Below, piece by piece: positions 1 to 10,050 of a DNA stretch of 64,000 nucleotides; position 1 is the stretch's first letter; every line of letters starts with the position of its first letter. The notes beneath the pieces were generated by a model. The model made no database searches. It had not been told where the DNA came from and saw nothing but the letters and a program-made list of their open reading frames with translations. Origin of the DNA: Staphylotrichum longicolle. Lineage: Eukaryota; Ascomycota; Sordariomycetes; Sordariales; Chaetomiaceae. Both the position numbers and the translations under genes were made by a program. The DNA lies in contig JAHCVI010000002.1 in the NCBI GenBank assembly GCA_019096155.1, positions 496,001-560,000 on the forward strand, in the 5' to 3' direction.

Positions 1-940
1 AGTGCACAGAGCAGAGCTAGGACCTGACAGGTCGGTTTTGACCTCTTGTTGATGCAAACGAGCTCTTAGAGGCAAAGCAGAGCTGTTGAAAGGTCCTGGA
101 ACAAGGTCCGTGAACCACCGGCAGATATCACCGCAGAGGCGCTCATCCAGCATTTCGGTGCATTCATGTCGCTGACCAATGTCCCCTAGCACATGGCTGA
201 ATGGTGGACAGATTCGCTCCAGCGCGGTCATGTTGATGCCCCCTGACTCCTGCAGTGCAGTTTTCCGTTTCACAGTTGTAGAGTCCCTTTTGCGTGCATG
301 TCTGGTTCGGGATGTTCAGACCTCCAAGCCGTGCGCCGAGGGGGTGCTCCCCTTGCATGTGCAGGAGCAGCAGGACGATGCTCAACTGGGGCCAGTGGGG
401 TTTCCGTTGAGCAGGACCCCTGCGGGCGCGCGTCTTGGCACGGCGCCTATCACAGGTGTCCACCGCCATGCAGGGTCCTGCTTTATCGAGCCCGTTGCTG
501 TGGCATCGCCCCAGTTTAACGTTTATCGAGTCCAAACCCGCCGATTTGGGTCAATGGAGTCTCGAACTCGACCAGTTCGTCCCAAATTCAGGTCCTTTTT
601 GCATTTTTGGCAACTCAATGATTTGTATGGCCGGTGATACCCATCCAAGTACTGCGTGCTTTTGGCTTTGAAGGCGTTGACATCGGTTTCAATCACACTT
701 CGGCAAGAATCGCCGTGTTTGGCTCCACAAACAATCTCGCCTTGTCCGTCTGCGCCCGCGCTTTTCCGCCCTACGACACTCGACTCTTCAACCCATGTTT
801 TTTTTTTCTAACTGTGAAGCAATCATTGGACATCACCAAGAAGCAGCCATACAACAACACGATCCAAGCTGAGCAGCGGTCCAGCAAGGACGACAACCAG
901 TCGACTCCCCGGCCCAACAAATCCCACATCAAAACCCACA
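1..940. other. Intergenic, 5' flank of the cdc14-type gene
   Basis: No supportable gene. The open frames here (up to about 150 codons on either strand) overlap each other, show no domain and lack a codon pattern like the neighbouring genes. A run of eleven T lies near 799-809, with C/A-rich sequence from about 830 to the start codon at 941; this is probably core promoter and 5' UTR. Confidence 0.6.
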
Positions 941-1919
941 ATGGAGACCCTCCTCTCACTCGCCTTTGACAACCTCTCGTCCTTTGACGGCGGCAAGATC
1001 AAGAAAGGCCTGAAGCAAGTCGAGGGTCTGCTGGCCCAAATCTGCCTGTCCGGTCCCAGCAGCCCCCGGAAACAGAGCGCCGACCACGGCCGGGGCGACC
1101 GGGGCGACCGGGAGCAGCTCTCGCGCAAGGTGCTCGCCGACCTCTCGGGCGACCCGGCCTTCCGCGAGTTTTTCAAGCTGCAGGAGGGCTTCGAGTGGAA
1201 CATTGCCCAGCGCCTGCTCACGACGCTCGACTTCCTGGTCGTCCGCGGCGGCGACGGCCAGTACGACCTGCTCATCGTCAACGCGCTCGACCTCATCCAG
1301 GGCGTCCTCCTGCTCCACCCGCCCAGCAAGGTCCTCTTTTCCCGGAGCGTGCACATGAACGTGCGTTTTATCCTTTCTCACTTCCTCTCCCTATTCCCTG
1401 CGCTGACATATCTTGCCTCCCACCCCAAAACAGCTCCTCCTCGACCTCCTCGAACCCATCAACTGCCCCGCGATCCAGTCCGCCACCATCATCACGCTGG
1501 TCGTCGCCCTCCTCGACATGCCGCCCAACGTGCGCGTCTTTGAGCAGCTCGACGGCCTGCTGACCATCACGTCGCTCTTCAAGAGCCGCGAGACGGGCCG
1601 CGAGGTGAAGTTCCGCCTGACCGAGTTCCTCTACTTCTACCTCACGCCCGAGACGCCGTCGATCCCGCGCGCCGAGGCCCGCGCGGCGGCCGGCGGCGCG
1701 CCGGGCCTGCTGCAGCCCAGCCCTAGTAAGCTGGCCAAGGTCTTTGGCGGCGGCGCGGCGAGGAGCGAGGGGAGGGAGAGGGCCGGGAGCGAGAGCGGCG
1801 GCATGACGCTGTCGGTGGAGGAGAAGAAGGAGTATGTTGACCGGTATTTGCCCGGGGTGGTGGACGAGCTGCTGAAGGATCTCGACACGTATAAGCCGTT
1901 TGGGGGGGTCTTGAGTTGA
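941..1919 (+). CDS. cdc14: Cdc14-family SIN component (cell division control protein 14)
   Basis: Two exons, 941-1360 and 1434-1919, joined in phase 0 across a 73-nt intron with a GTGCGT donor and an AAACAG acceptor; 301 residues. The N-terminus METLLSLAFDNLSSFDGGKI and the following helical region match the fungal Cdc14 family named after S. pombe cdc14. That protein is the partner of the Sid1 kinase in the septation initiation network at the spindle pole body, and is unrelated to the Cdc14 phosphatase. No signal peptide or membrane segment. A Ser/Gly/Ala-rich linker (about residues 225-265) precedes the conserved C-terminal helix ending near KPFGGVLS. The start is the first ATG of the frame, in an ACAATGG context. 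By family analogy it acts in septum formation. The identification rests on overall resemblance, since the family has no catalytic motif. Confidence 0.8.
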
Positions 1920-2519
1920 TTTTTGAGGCGACGAGTATGCTTGCTTGGCTCCCTCTCTGTTCTTTCACTCGTGGCGTTGCTTTTGTTTTTCGGCTTCTTT
2001 TTTCTTCATGATTGGGAGACCTTTAATCGGGCGGGCGCATTTCTTTTTTTCTTTCTGGGTTGCTTTTCTTCTGGGGGACAGCAAGCCTTGTTCTGCATCC
2101 TGTACCACGACCATCGCATTTTCAGGTGTTTCTTTTGCCGGCATAGCTTAGGGGGCAGGATTGGTGTGTCCTATGGTGTGGATATTGCGTATAGAAGGCG
2201 CGGCGTTTCGTTTGGGTGTGTTGTTTAGATCTTATACCATCATCGCTGGGAAGCCAGGCGGTTGAATTTGAGCGGGTTGAACTTGAGCGTCGATGAACTA
2301 GGCGTTAGTTTTGTGAAGGTACATCTGTCGAGGACCCAAGTGCAATCGTCTCAACTGCTGAAGTCTGCAGCATCTTTGACCCTTCCTATCGACCCTAGTT
2401 TTTGCACATATCAACTGAGCGGACACCACATACGTCTGAGGTCATCGAGTCATCGTGATTCTTCAGTTAGCCATCATAGTTATATACAACTGAAAAAAAC
2501 TCCCACGTCCCCAACCCCT
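1920..2519. other. Intergenic between convergent 3' ends
   Basis: T-rich tracts between 1950 and 2090 follow the cdc14-type stop and fit a 3' UTR. A short imperfect direct repeat (GTTGAAYTTGAGC) lies at about 2262-2290. No gene seen. Confidence 0.6.
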
Positions 2520-3990
2520 TCAATGCCGGCCAGGCCGCTCATCCGGACTCGGCAATAAACCCCCAGCATATGGTGACGGTAGAGTGGGCGATATCTGGCC
2601 CACCTCCGACCCATACAACTCGAACCGCTGGTGCCCATCCTCGTCATCGCCAGGCGACCCGCTTCCGCCGGGCGTGATGGCCAGCCCCTCAGGTACCCTC
2701 CGGGCCTCCCTCAGCCGCGAGTCGATCTCGACCGGCACGGCAATATCCCCGGGCTCGTGCGGCTGCAGCGGCACGCCGCCTCTCTCCAACCCGGGGGTCG
2801 TCACGGCCGACGTGGTGTGCGTGTCCGAGTACGGCCCCACGGCAGGCGCCGGCCCGAAATAGTCCTGTGCCAGCCCGCCCAGCCTCCCACTCCGCGACGC
2901 CACATCCGACGTGGCATCCGACATGCCCACCCCGGGACCCCCCGCCCACCACCCTCCCCATCACCCCAGCCCCGGGCCGCGTCCGCGCGCTGCTGCTGCC
3001 CCCTTCCCCCCGCCCCGCCCGCCGCCGGCGCAGGCACCACCACGTCGCCGCCCCCATCACCAGCCCGGCGCCCACCACCACGCCCACCGCAATGCCCGCC
3101 TTGGCCCCCGCGCTCAGCCCTCCCCACGTCTCGTCCGCATTCACCACGCTCACGCCGCTGCCCGTGGGCGTGATGGGGTTGTCGGCGCAGTGCGCCTTGG
3201 CGTCGATCAGGGTGCAGCTCTGCGTCGCGGCGCAGCACCCGCCGCCGAGGGTCGCGGCGCACGAGATCTGGCCCGTCGTGCACCCGGGGGGCGCGAGCGA
3301 GAGGTCGAGCGACGTGGTCGGCGCGGGCGTGAACAGGCACTGGCCCGCGGCGCCGCAGCGGGCGCCGTAGGCGCAGCAGCCGCCCCGGCCGGTGCTGGTG
3401 CCGGAGACGGCGGGGCAGTGGAACTCGGAGGCGCCGGTGCAGGTGCGCGGGCAGCAGGCGGGGACGAGGGTGGTGACGGGGGTGGCCCCCGAGGTGAGGG
3501 TGGTGGTGGTGGTCTTGTTGCATTGGTATTGCGACTCGGCGCAGGGGGAGTCGCAGGTCGAGCCGATGTGGCAACAGCCGCCTTTGGACGTGTCTTTGGG
3601 GTCGATGATGCAGCTGGGAAGGGGGTAAGTTCAAACTGCCATTATCATGGCTCATGAGATGGCTTCACGAGGGCTCGAGATGGGAACGTACTACTGAGTG
3701 TTGGGGCAGCAGATGCTGGCGCCCGCGGGACCAATCTCGTTACCTGCGCCATGTCAGTGCGTGTCCTGTGCGAGGGACGTTGTACGTGTAACGGGAGGGA
3801 ACCACGGACATGGGTGAGACCCTGACTCGCAGCCATTCTGGCGTTTCAACAAAGGCAGCGCCGGAGACATGTGGTACAGTCGCGGCGACAGGACGGCGCC
3901 CGTCTCGACTGCGACGAAGCGCTCATGCGCCACGGCGGCGGCGCCGGCAAGCAGCCAGCCGACGACGACCGCCCGCGTGAAGGTGACCAT
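2520..3990 (-). CDS. Secreted Cys-rich, single-pass membrane-anchored protein with cytoplasmic tail (apparent frameshift)
   Basis: Exons run 3990-3810, 3743-3692 and 3613-2520. The N-terminus MVTFTRAVVVGWLLAGAAAVA is a signal peptide. Residues of about 55-230 form an extracellular domain rich in CC and CxxG motifs (ICCPNTQYC, GGCCHIG, CCAYGARC, GGCCAATQSC) and Thr/Pro linkers. A transmembrane helix follows (GIAVGVVVGAGLVMG), then a basic stop-transfer CLRRRR. The likely cytoplasmic tail contains QDYFGPAPAVGPYS and GDIAVPVEID and lies in a different frame from the helix; TGA closes the tail frame upstream of about 2960. The shift must fall between about 2930 and 2965, near a C6 run at 2938-2943. 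One extra base would explain it; no intron with plausible signals does. If the frames are joined, the protein is about 441 residues. I recognise the architecture of a fungal wall/membrane sensor-like protein but cannot assign a function. Confidence 0.65.
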
Positions 3991-4700
3991 GTTGGGGGCG
4001 CGCGATGAGTGACAGCGGCGAGTGACTTTGTTCCGAGGACCACTTGGGACGTTGAAGTGGTAGCGGACCGCCGCCGAGAAACGCGGACAGCGACAGCGAC
4101 AGCGCTCAGGTGCGCGGAGGATGCGACAGCCAGAGGCTTGTTTGCTGAACAGGAAACATCTCATCAACTCAGCTCCCGCCTCGTCCGGGGGGCCATTCTG
4201 CAAGTCATGACAAGGGGGTCTCCGGCCCTTCCATTGCCCCACTCCCCGATGCAACCCCTTGGCGGGAAGGACGGTGTTTGTGTCAGCCACCATGCCAGTG
4301 CCCGGCCAATGGCACGCCTTGCCGCCTTGCCGGACGGGGTGTTGGGTCGATCCCGAGTCGAGTGCAACGTCTTGTCTCATGGGGCAACTGCCAACGAGGG
4401 ACAGTTTTGAGGTTGAGATGTCTTGTAAGTCTGTAGACCATTGACTTGAGAAGGCTGATCTGTTGGTATCAACGACAAGAAGCCACGGAGCGCACTCCCT
4501 GGCTGGTGTTGTGATCTGCTGGACATCTCGTCAGGGGTACCCAACAGGTAACTTATTGTGGACAAACGCAGGGCAAAAAGAGCGAAGGATTTGATGTCAC
4601 ACAAAAGGTACTAGTGCATGCAGTGTCCGTTCCAGGAAGGTGTGGACCTGCCTCCTACGAAGTATCTTCCTCGCGCTTTTACAGCCTCGCCGCTCTAACC
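3991..4700. other. Intergenic: promoter of the Cys-rich gene and 3' flank of the MFS gene
   Basis: A short GACAGC repeat (three units) lies at about 4086-4106. No other structure and no supportable gene. Confidence 0.55.
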
Positions 4701-6583
4701 TTACCGCCCCTGATTCAACTTGCGGTCCATCTCCTCCCTCCAGCGCGCACCGTACCGCCTCAGCGCCCACACTGCCGCCGTGCCCGTCACCAGCGCAAAC
4801 AGCCCCACCATGGTACACAGCCACCCGTCGCCCATGGCCTCGATCAGCGGCTGCGCGATCAGACTCCCCACGCACGAGAAGATGTTGCGGACAAAGTTGT
4901 TGACCGCCACGCCGCTGCTGCTCTTCTTGGGCATAAACTCGGTCAGCATCGTCGTCGTGACGCCAAACACCAGCATGCTCCCGAACCCGAAAAAGAAGTT
5001 GGCCACGCTGGGCACCATGAAGTGCACCCCCTTCTCCGCCGTCCAGCCGTACCACACCATCGCGCCCGGGTACATGACGGCGGCCAGCCACATGTTCTCG
5101 CGCATGCGGTCCTCGGGCAGGTAGACCAGCTGGCCCGCTGCGTCGAACCGCTCGGCGCGGCGGGCCTCGCGCGCCATGATGTGGTCGATCCAGCGCCCGC
5201 CGAAGGTCGAGGCGAGGATGTACCCCAGCGAGGGCGCGAGGTAGCACGCGCCGAGCGGGATGGGCTTGAACGAGTAGGGCGCGGCGGAGAAGGTGGACTG
5301 GATGGAGATGTTGAGGACGAAGAGCGCGAAGAAGGCGATGGAGGCCGAGTAGACGGTGATGAGGACCGGGGGCTGGCGGAGGTGGAGGATGACGGAGAGG
5401 GGGTCGATGAAGAGGCGCTTGAGGAGGGCGGCGGTGCGGCGGGTGTGGAGCTTGATGGACTGGGTGGTGGTCGGGACGCGGTGGAGCGAGGTTGCGTCGG
5501 AAAGGGGGGGGGTGGGCGGTCGGGGCTTGGGGAGGGTCTCGGGGAGGCAAAAGATGATCATGAGGAGCATGACGCCGCCGTAGATGGCGAGGAACCACAT
5601 TGTGGCGCGCCAGGAGAAGCCCTGGACCAGAGCGCCGCCGATGATGGGCGAGCAGAGGGGCCCCACCAGCGGACCCAGATAAAAGATGCCCATGGCAGCG
5701 CCGCGGCGGGCGGGTTCCCAGATGTCGGCAATGGTGCCGGCGCCGACGGCTTGGACAGAGGCCGAGGCACCGCCGCTGAGGAGGCGCATGACGATGAGCA
5801 TCGAGATGTTGACGCTCACGGCGCTGAGGACGGAGAAGACGACAAAGAGCGAGAAGGAGATGATATAGATGGTCCGCCGTCCCATGGTCTCGGAGAAGGA
5901 GGACCTAGGGCTGTGTTAGTCAGACCCAAAAAGGGGGGGTCAAAGGATAGGCATACCACCACAGGGGAAAGATGGACATGGCCAGCATGTAGAAGGAGAC
6001 GGTGAAGTTGGTGATGGTTTCCGAGGCGTGCAGTTCAACCGCCATGACAGGGAGACCAGCTAGACGCCACAGTCAGCGATGAGCTCTTTTCTCATTTTTC
6101 TCTTCTTTTTTTCTTCTCAAAAAAAAGTCACTTACGGTAGAAAATGCCGGATCCCATGGGGGCGGCGGCGGCGGCCAAGGCGACGATGGCAGTAATTGTC
6201 CATTTCGTTCCGGTCTTGTATTCATACGGCTGCTCAACCTCTGGGATCAGCGCTAGGCGGCCGAGAAGCCCCCTTCGCCGGGACCGAGGGATCACGTCGG
6301 TGTGGGCGAAGGAGGAGGCGTGCCGGCTCGGGGGACGGCTGCCCGCGGTTTTTTCCCGGTGGAGGCAATCCGGCTCTTCCTGTCCTTCGGCATGCTCCTC
6401 GACGGTCTCGTAATTCCCATCGTCACTGCTACATGAGATGGCGGGTTGCTCCTTGCCACCGGCGTGGACCCGGCCCGTTGCCGCCCCTTCGGGTCCTTCC
6501 CGGTCCGGACACGGCGGCAGCGGGGCAGCAGCGGACTCGGGCCGAGCCGGCTTGTCATCGGGTACACCTTCGCCAACAGCCAT
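4701..6583 (-). CDS. MFS drug:H+ antiporter, QDR/DTR1-like exporter
   Basis: Exons 6583-6136, 6059-5957 and 5904-4701 join to 584 residues, with GTAAGT and GTATGC donors and CTAG acceptors. About 130 hydrophilic N-terminal residues precede the first helix (WTITAIVALAAAAAPMGSG), followed by the 12-helix major facilitator pattern. The segment SFYMLAMSIFPLWWSSFSE and the motif ETMGRRTIYI are typical of the yeast Qdr1/2/3 and Dtr1 group of the DHA1 family. Other helices include a motif-C-like GPLVGPLCSPIIGGAL. The expected role is proton-coupled export at the plasma membrane, of drugs, polyamines or metabolites; the substrate cannot be read from sequence. It is transcribed divergently from PRO2 across 1.26 kb. 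The start is the first ATG of the open frame. An 18-bp direct repeat lies 49-102 bp upstream. Confidence 0.85.
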
Positions 6584-7790
6584 GATGCCAATGGAAACTA
6601 GGCCGGTTTATGGGATACATACAAGACTCGAAAGGAGCAAGGTGGGAAACCGGCCAACATGATATGCAAGGAGCAAGGTGGGAAAGGAATTCACAGGAAA
6701 CAAGGTTCAAGAAAACTCTTGAGTCACGGGCAGTTCTTATGAGGTCGCAAGAGCGAGGGCGGCGCATTGGTGCCGGAAATAAGCAGGCCTGGGGAGCTTC
6801 GTCGGAGCTCGCAACCTCGGATGGAGACAGGGTCCCCATTGAGAATCTGGGTATGGGAGGGCCGCGCAGGGCCGCTCAGGGCCGGTCTGGTCCATTTCAG
6901 CATTTTAGCGTGAGCGGAAGCATGAGGGCACCCGTGGAGACCAGCATGGGCCAGTCTCCATTCATCAAGTTGGAGAAAAAAAAACAAGCTTCTAGCGCAC
7001 CCGGCAGAAGCCTGAGCAGCCCAATGGAGGTTATCGGGTTTCACTCGACAACTGGAGAACATGAGGGAAAAGTCCAATGACTGCGAGGAAGCACCTTGTC
7101 ATGCCTCCAATCCTCCAATCCCCAAATCACCCACCTGCTGAACTCCCGTTTTCGTCGGCTTGTCGGCATCCAGAAGAGCCGTCCCAACAGCGCCAGTGCG
7201 AACATGGCAGGCCCCGGGTTCGGATGGTGGCCGGGTAATGACCCGACCCCAGATCCGGTGTCCAAACATCGGACTGCGTTGCGTTGCGTTGTGCTAAGTC
7301 ACAGGGGAGAATCCAAGCAACTCGGGGCGCCGTCGTGTCCGTCAACCGTCAACCTTGGCCGAGCTTACTTTGTTGTCTTGCTGGAGTCATCTTGGAGACA
7401 CCAAGACAAAAAGAATTGGCCTGCAATTCATTGCAGTCGAATGAACCAATGCTGATTGGTAGCCCGGGCAGCTTTGGAGACAATGGGTCCATGGATTGTG
7501 ACTGGAAGGGCCTCGAGCTGGAAGACGGGGAGCATGAACTGTGAACTGGCAGGTACAAGACGGGAGTCACGGCCAATGATGCTGGATGTCGGTGACTGTT
7601 GGCTGCCGGCTCCATGGTGCCGACGGCAGGGCTGCCCCACCTCCCCGCAATCCCCACTTTATTTTTCGACCACAGGGCGCGGACAGTGACAAGCAGTGAC
7701 AAACAGTCACAGCTCCGGCGCCGGACCTCGCTTGCGACAGGTGACTAACACCACCAATACCCGCGCCAATTCTAGTTTCAAACAACACCA
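6584..7790. other. Divergent promoter region, MFS exporter and PRO2
   Basis: About 1.2 kb between divergent start codons. Apart from the 18-bp direct repeat listed separately, I see no gene. Open frames here are short, overlapping and without domains. Confidence 0.55.
6632..6685. repeat. 18-bp exact direct repeat upstream of the MFS gene
   Basis: AAGGAGCAAGGTGGGAAA occurs at 6632-6649 and again at 6668-6685, a 36-bp period. In the orientation of the MFS gene it reads TTTCCCACCTTGCTCCTT, in the promoter or 5' UTR. Confidence 0.9.
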
Positions 7791-7840
7791 AGGACAGCCC
7801 AGGACAGCCTAGGAGATTCCAGGACAGCCCAGGACAGCGC
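7791..7840 (+). repeat. Five phased 10-bp repeats in the PRO2 5' UTR
   Basis: Consecutive 10-mers at 7791, 7801, 7811, 7821 and 7831 read AGGACAGCCC, AGGACAGCCT, AGGAGATTCC, AGGACAGCCC and AGGACAGCGC. Only three bases (AGC) separate the array from the ATG at 7844. The third unit is degenerate. Confidence 0.95.
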
Positions 7841-7843
7841 AGC

Positions 7844-9184
7844 ATGTCGCTGACCAACGCATCCCCCGCCGACGCCGCACAGGCCGCCAAATCAGCGTCG
7901 CACGTGCTCGCAACGCTGTCGGCCGACGCCCGCAACGACGCCCTCACGGCCATCCACGCCGCCCTCACGGCCTCCCGCGACGACATCCTCGCCGCCAATG
8001 CCCGCGACCTCGAACTCGCCCGCCAGGCTGCCGCCGACGGCAAGCTGAGCCAGAGCCTCGTCTCGCGCCTCGACCTAGGCAAGAAGGGCAAGTGGGAAGA
8101 CATGCTCAAGGGCATCCTCGACGTCCGCGACCTCGAAGACCCCGTCGGCCGCGTCACCCTGCGCACCCGCCTCGACGACGGCCTCGAGCTCGAGAGGGTC
8201 ACCTGCCCCATCGGCGTGCTTCTCATCATTTTCGAGGCCCGCCCCGAGGTCATCGCCAACATTGCCGCCCTGGCCATCAAGTCGGGCAACGCCGCCATCC
8301 TCAAGGGCGGCAAGGAGTCGACCGAGTCCTTTGTCGCCATCTCGCGCGTCATCTCGGCCGCCCTCGACAAGACCCAGGTCCCCAACGGCGCCATCCAGCT
8401 CGTCACCCCGCGCGACGTCATCGCCGAGCTGCTCGCTCAGGACAGGCACATCGACCTCGTCATCCCGCGCGGCTCCAACGACCTCGTCCGCTACATCAAG
8501 AACAACACCCGCATCCCCGTCCTCGGCCACGCCGACGGCATCTGCTCCACCTACCTCGAACAGTCCGCCGACCCGGCCATGGCCGCCGAGGTCATCGTCG
8601 ACTCCAAGACCAACTACCCCGCCGCCTGCAACAGCCTCGAGACCCTGCTCGTGCAGGACACGGCCCTCCCCACCCTCCTCCCCACCGTCGCCGCCGCCCT
8701 CGCCGCCAAGGGCGTCGAGCTGCGCTGCGACGCCCAGAGCAAAGCCGCCCTGCAAAACACCCCCGGCCTCACCCTCGCCGACGCCACCGACGCCGACTTC
8801 TCCACCGAGTTCCTCTCCCTCACCCTCGCCGTCAAGACCGTCTCGTCCCTGTCCGAGGCCGTCGCCCACATCAACACCCACGGCTCGCACCACACCGACT
8901 GCATCCTGACCTCGTCCAAGGAGCAGGCCGAGCAGTTCATGTCCGCCGTCGACTCGGCCGGCGTCTACTGGAACGCCTCGACCCGCTTCGCCGACGGCAC
9001 GCGCTACGGCTTCGGCACCGAGGTCGGCATCAGCACCAACAAGATCCACTCGCGCGGCCCCGTCGGGCTGGAGGGGCTGATGATCTACAAGTACAAGCTA
9101 CGGGGCCAGGGGCAGGTGTCGGCCGTGTATGGGGAGGGCGAAGGGAAAAGGAGATATCTCCATCAGCGGTTGGCATTGGAGTAG
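7844..9184 (+). CDS. PRO2: Gamma-glutamyl phosphate reductase (glutamate-5-semialdehyde dehydrogenase)
   Basis: Single exon, 446 residues, close to the usual length of about 450 for fungal Pro2/ProA. It reduces gamma-glutamyl phosphate with NADPH to glutamate-5-semialdehyde, the second step of proline synthesis. Aldehyde-dehydrogenase-fold landmarks are clear: CPIGVLLIIFEARPEV (about 121-136), SGNAAILKGGKE (147-158), VIPRGSNDLVRYI, VLGHADGICSTY, and the catalytic cysteine in NYPAACNSLETLLV (Cys262). The C-terminus GRGPVGLEGLMIYKYKLRG-type segment is present, followed by a short, less conserved tail. The start follows directly on a phased 10-bp repeat array. Codon use is strongly C-ending, as expected of a well-expressed housekeeping gene. 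It is divergent from the MFS gene and converges on the TACC gene. Confidence 0.96.
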   Translation: MSLTNASPADAAQAAKSASHVLATLSADARNDALTAIHAALTASRDDILAANARDLELARQAAADGKLSQSLVSRLDLGKKGKWEDMLKGILDVRDLEDPVGRVTLRTRLDDGLELERVTCPIGVLLIIFEARPEVIANIAALAIKSGNAAILKGGKESTESFVAISRVISAALDKTQVPNGAIQLVTPRDVIAELLAQDRHIDLVIPRGSNDLVRYIKNNTRIPVLGHADGICSTYLEQSADPAMAAEVIVDSKTNYPAACNSLETLLVQDTALPTLLPTVAAALAAKGVELRCDAQSKAALQNTPGLTLADATDADFSTEFLSLTLAVKTVSSLSEAVAHINTHGSHHTDCILTSSKEQAEQFMSAVDSAGVYWNASTRFADGTRYGFGTEVGISTNKIHSRGPVGLEGLMIYKYKLRGQGQVSAVYGEGEGKRRYLHQRLALE

Positions 9185-10050
9185 AAGTGTGTTTTGTTTA
9201 AGAAAAGGAAAAAGGGGGCTTTTTTGGGTTACATATCCTTTCTTTCGGTCTGTCTGGGCCGGGCCTGCATGTGCTGCCTGAGCGTCAGTGTTTAGAGCAC
9301 ACTTTTGACTTTCCACCTTCCCATGGCCACTTGCTCCCGAGCCCCTCAACCTGACACCAAAAACACGGGCTCACTTCTTCTTTCCCCGGGTCTGAGACGA
9401 CAGAGGAGAGACAGACTCTGCCTCCGCCCCCCGCCTCCTCGACAAGTATTTCCACAGCAGCAGCAGCAATCACAAATCACAACAAGTGGTGAGCGCCCCA
9501 CACTTCTTGACGACGACAAAAACAGGTCTTGCTGCCACCAGCTATCATCGGAACAAGTGGCTCATCCCAGCCAGTAACCCAAACAAGAGAGAGAGAGGTA
9601 TATAATAAACAAAAACACTAGAACAACTCCTGCCTCCCCCTCCCAAAATCACCATCGACATGCCCGCCAGCCCCAGCGCCCCCGACACTCGGGTAGTAAC
9701 AGCAACAGTAACAGTAACAGTAGCAGTAGCAGTAGCACTGGTGGCGGTGGTAGTGCAGTACGCAGTACGTCAGTAAAGTCATATCCATCATCGACCTCGT
9801 CAGTGTGTCCGTGTCCGTGTCCGTTGTCCGTCGATTCCACGGCAAAATCATACCAGAAATCCCAGCCCCCTTCTTCCCCCCTCCTTCGGACTCGGCCCGA
9901 CTCAACCCCCCAAAACACAAACAAAACCACATCGGGCAGCCATTCATCATCATCATCATCGTCCATCGTCCATCCAATCCACCCATCCACATCACACCAC
10001 AACACAGCCGACAAATCTCGAAAGAAGGAGCAGCGGCCATGTTACATGGC
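9185..10050. other. Intergenic between convergent 3' ends, rich in simple repeats
   Basis: Contains a GTAACA/GTAGCA array (about 9695-9737), a TGTCCG array near 9800-9830 and a CAT triplet run near 9945-9962. No supportable gene. Confidence 0.6.
9695..9737. repeat. GTAACA/GTAGCA microsatellite
   Basis: Interrupted hexamer and triplet repeat of AACAGT and AGCAGT units in the 3' intergenic region. Confidence 0.85.
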
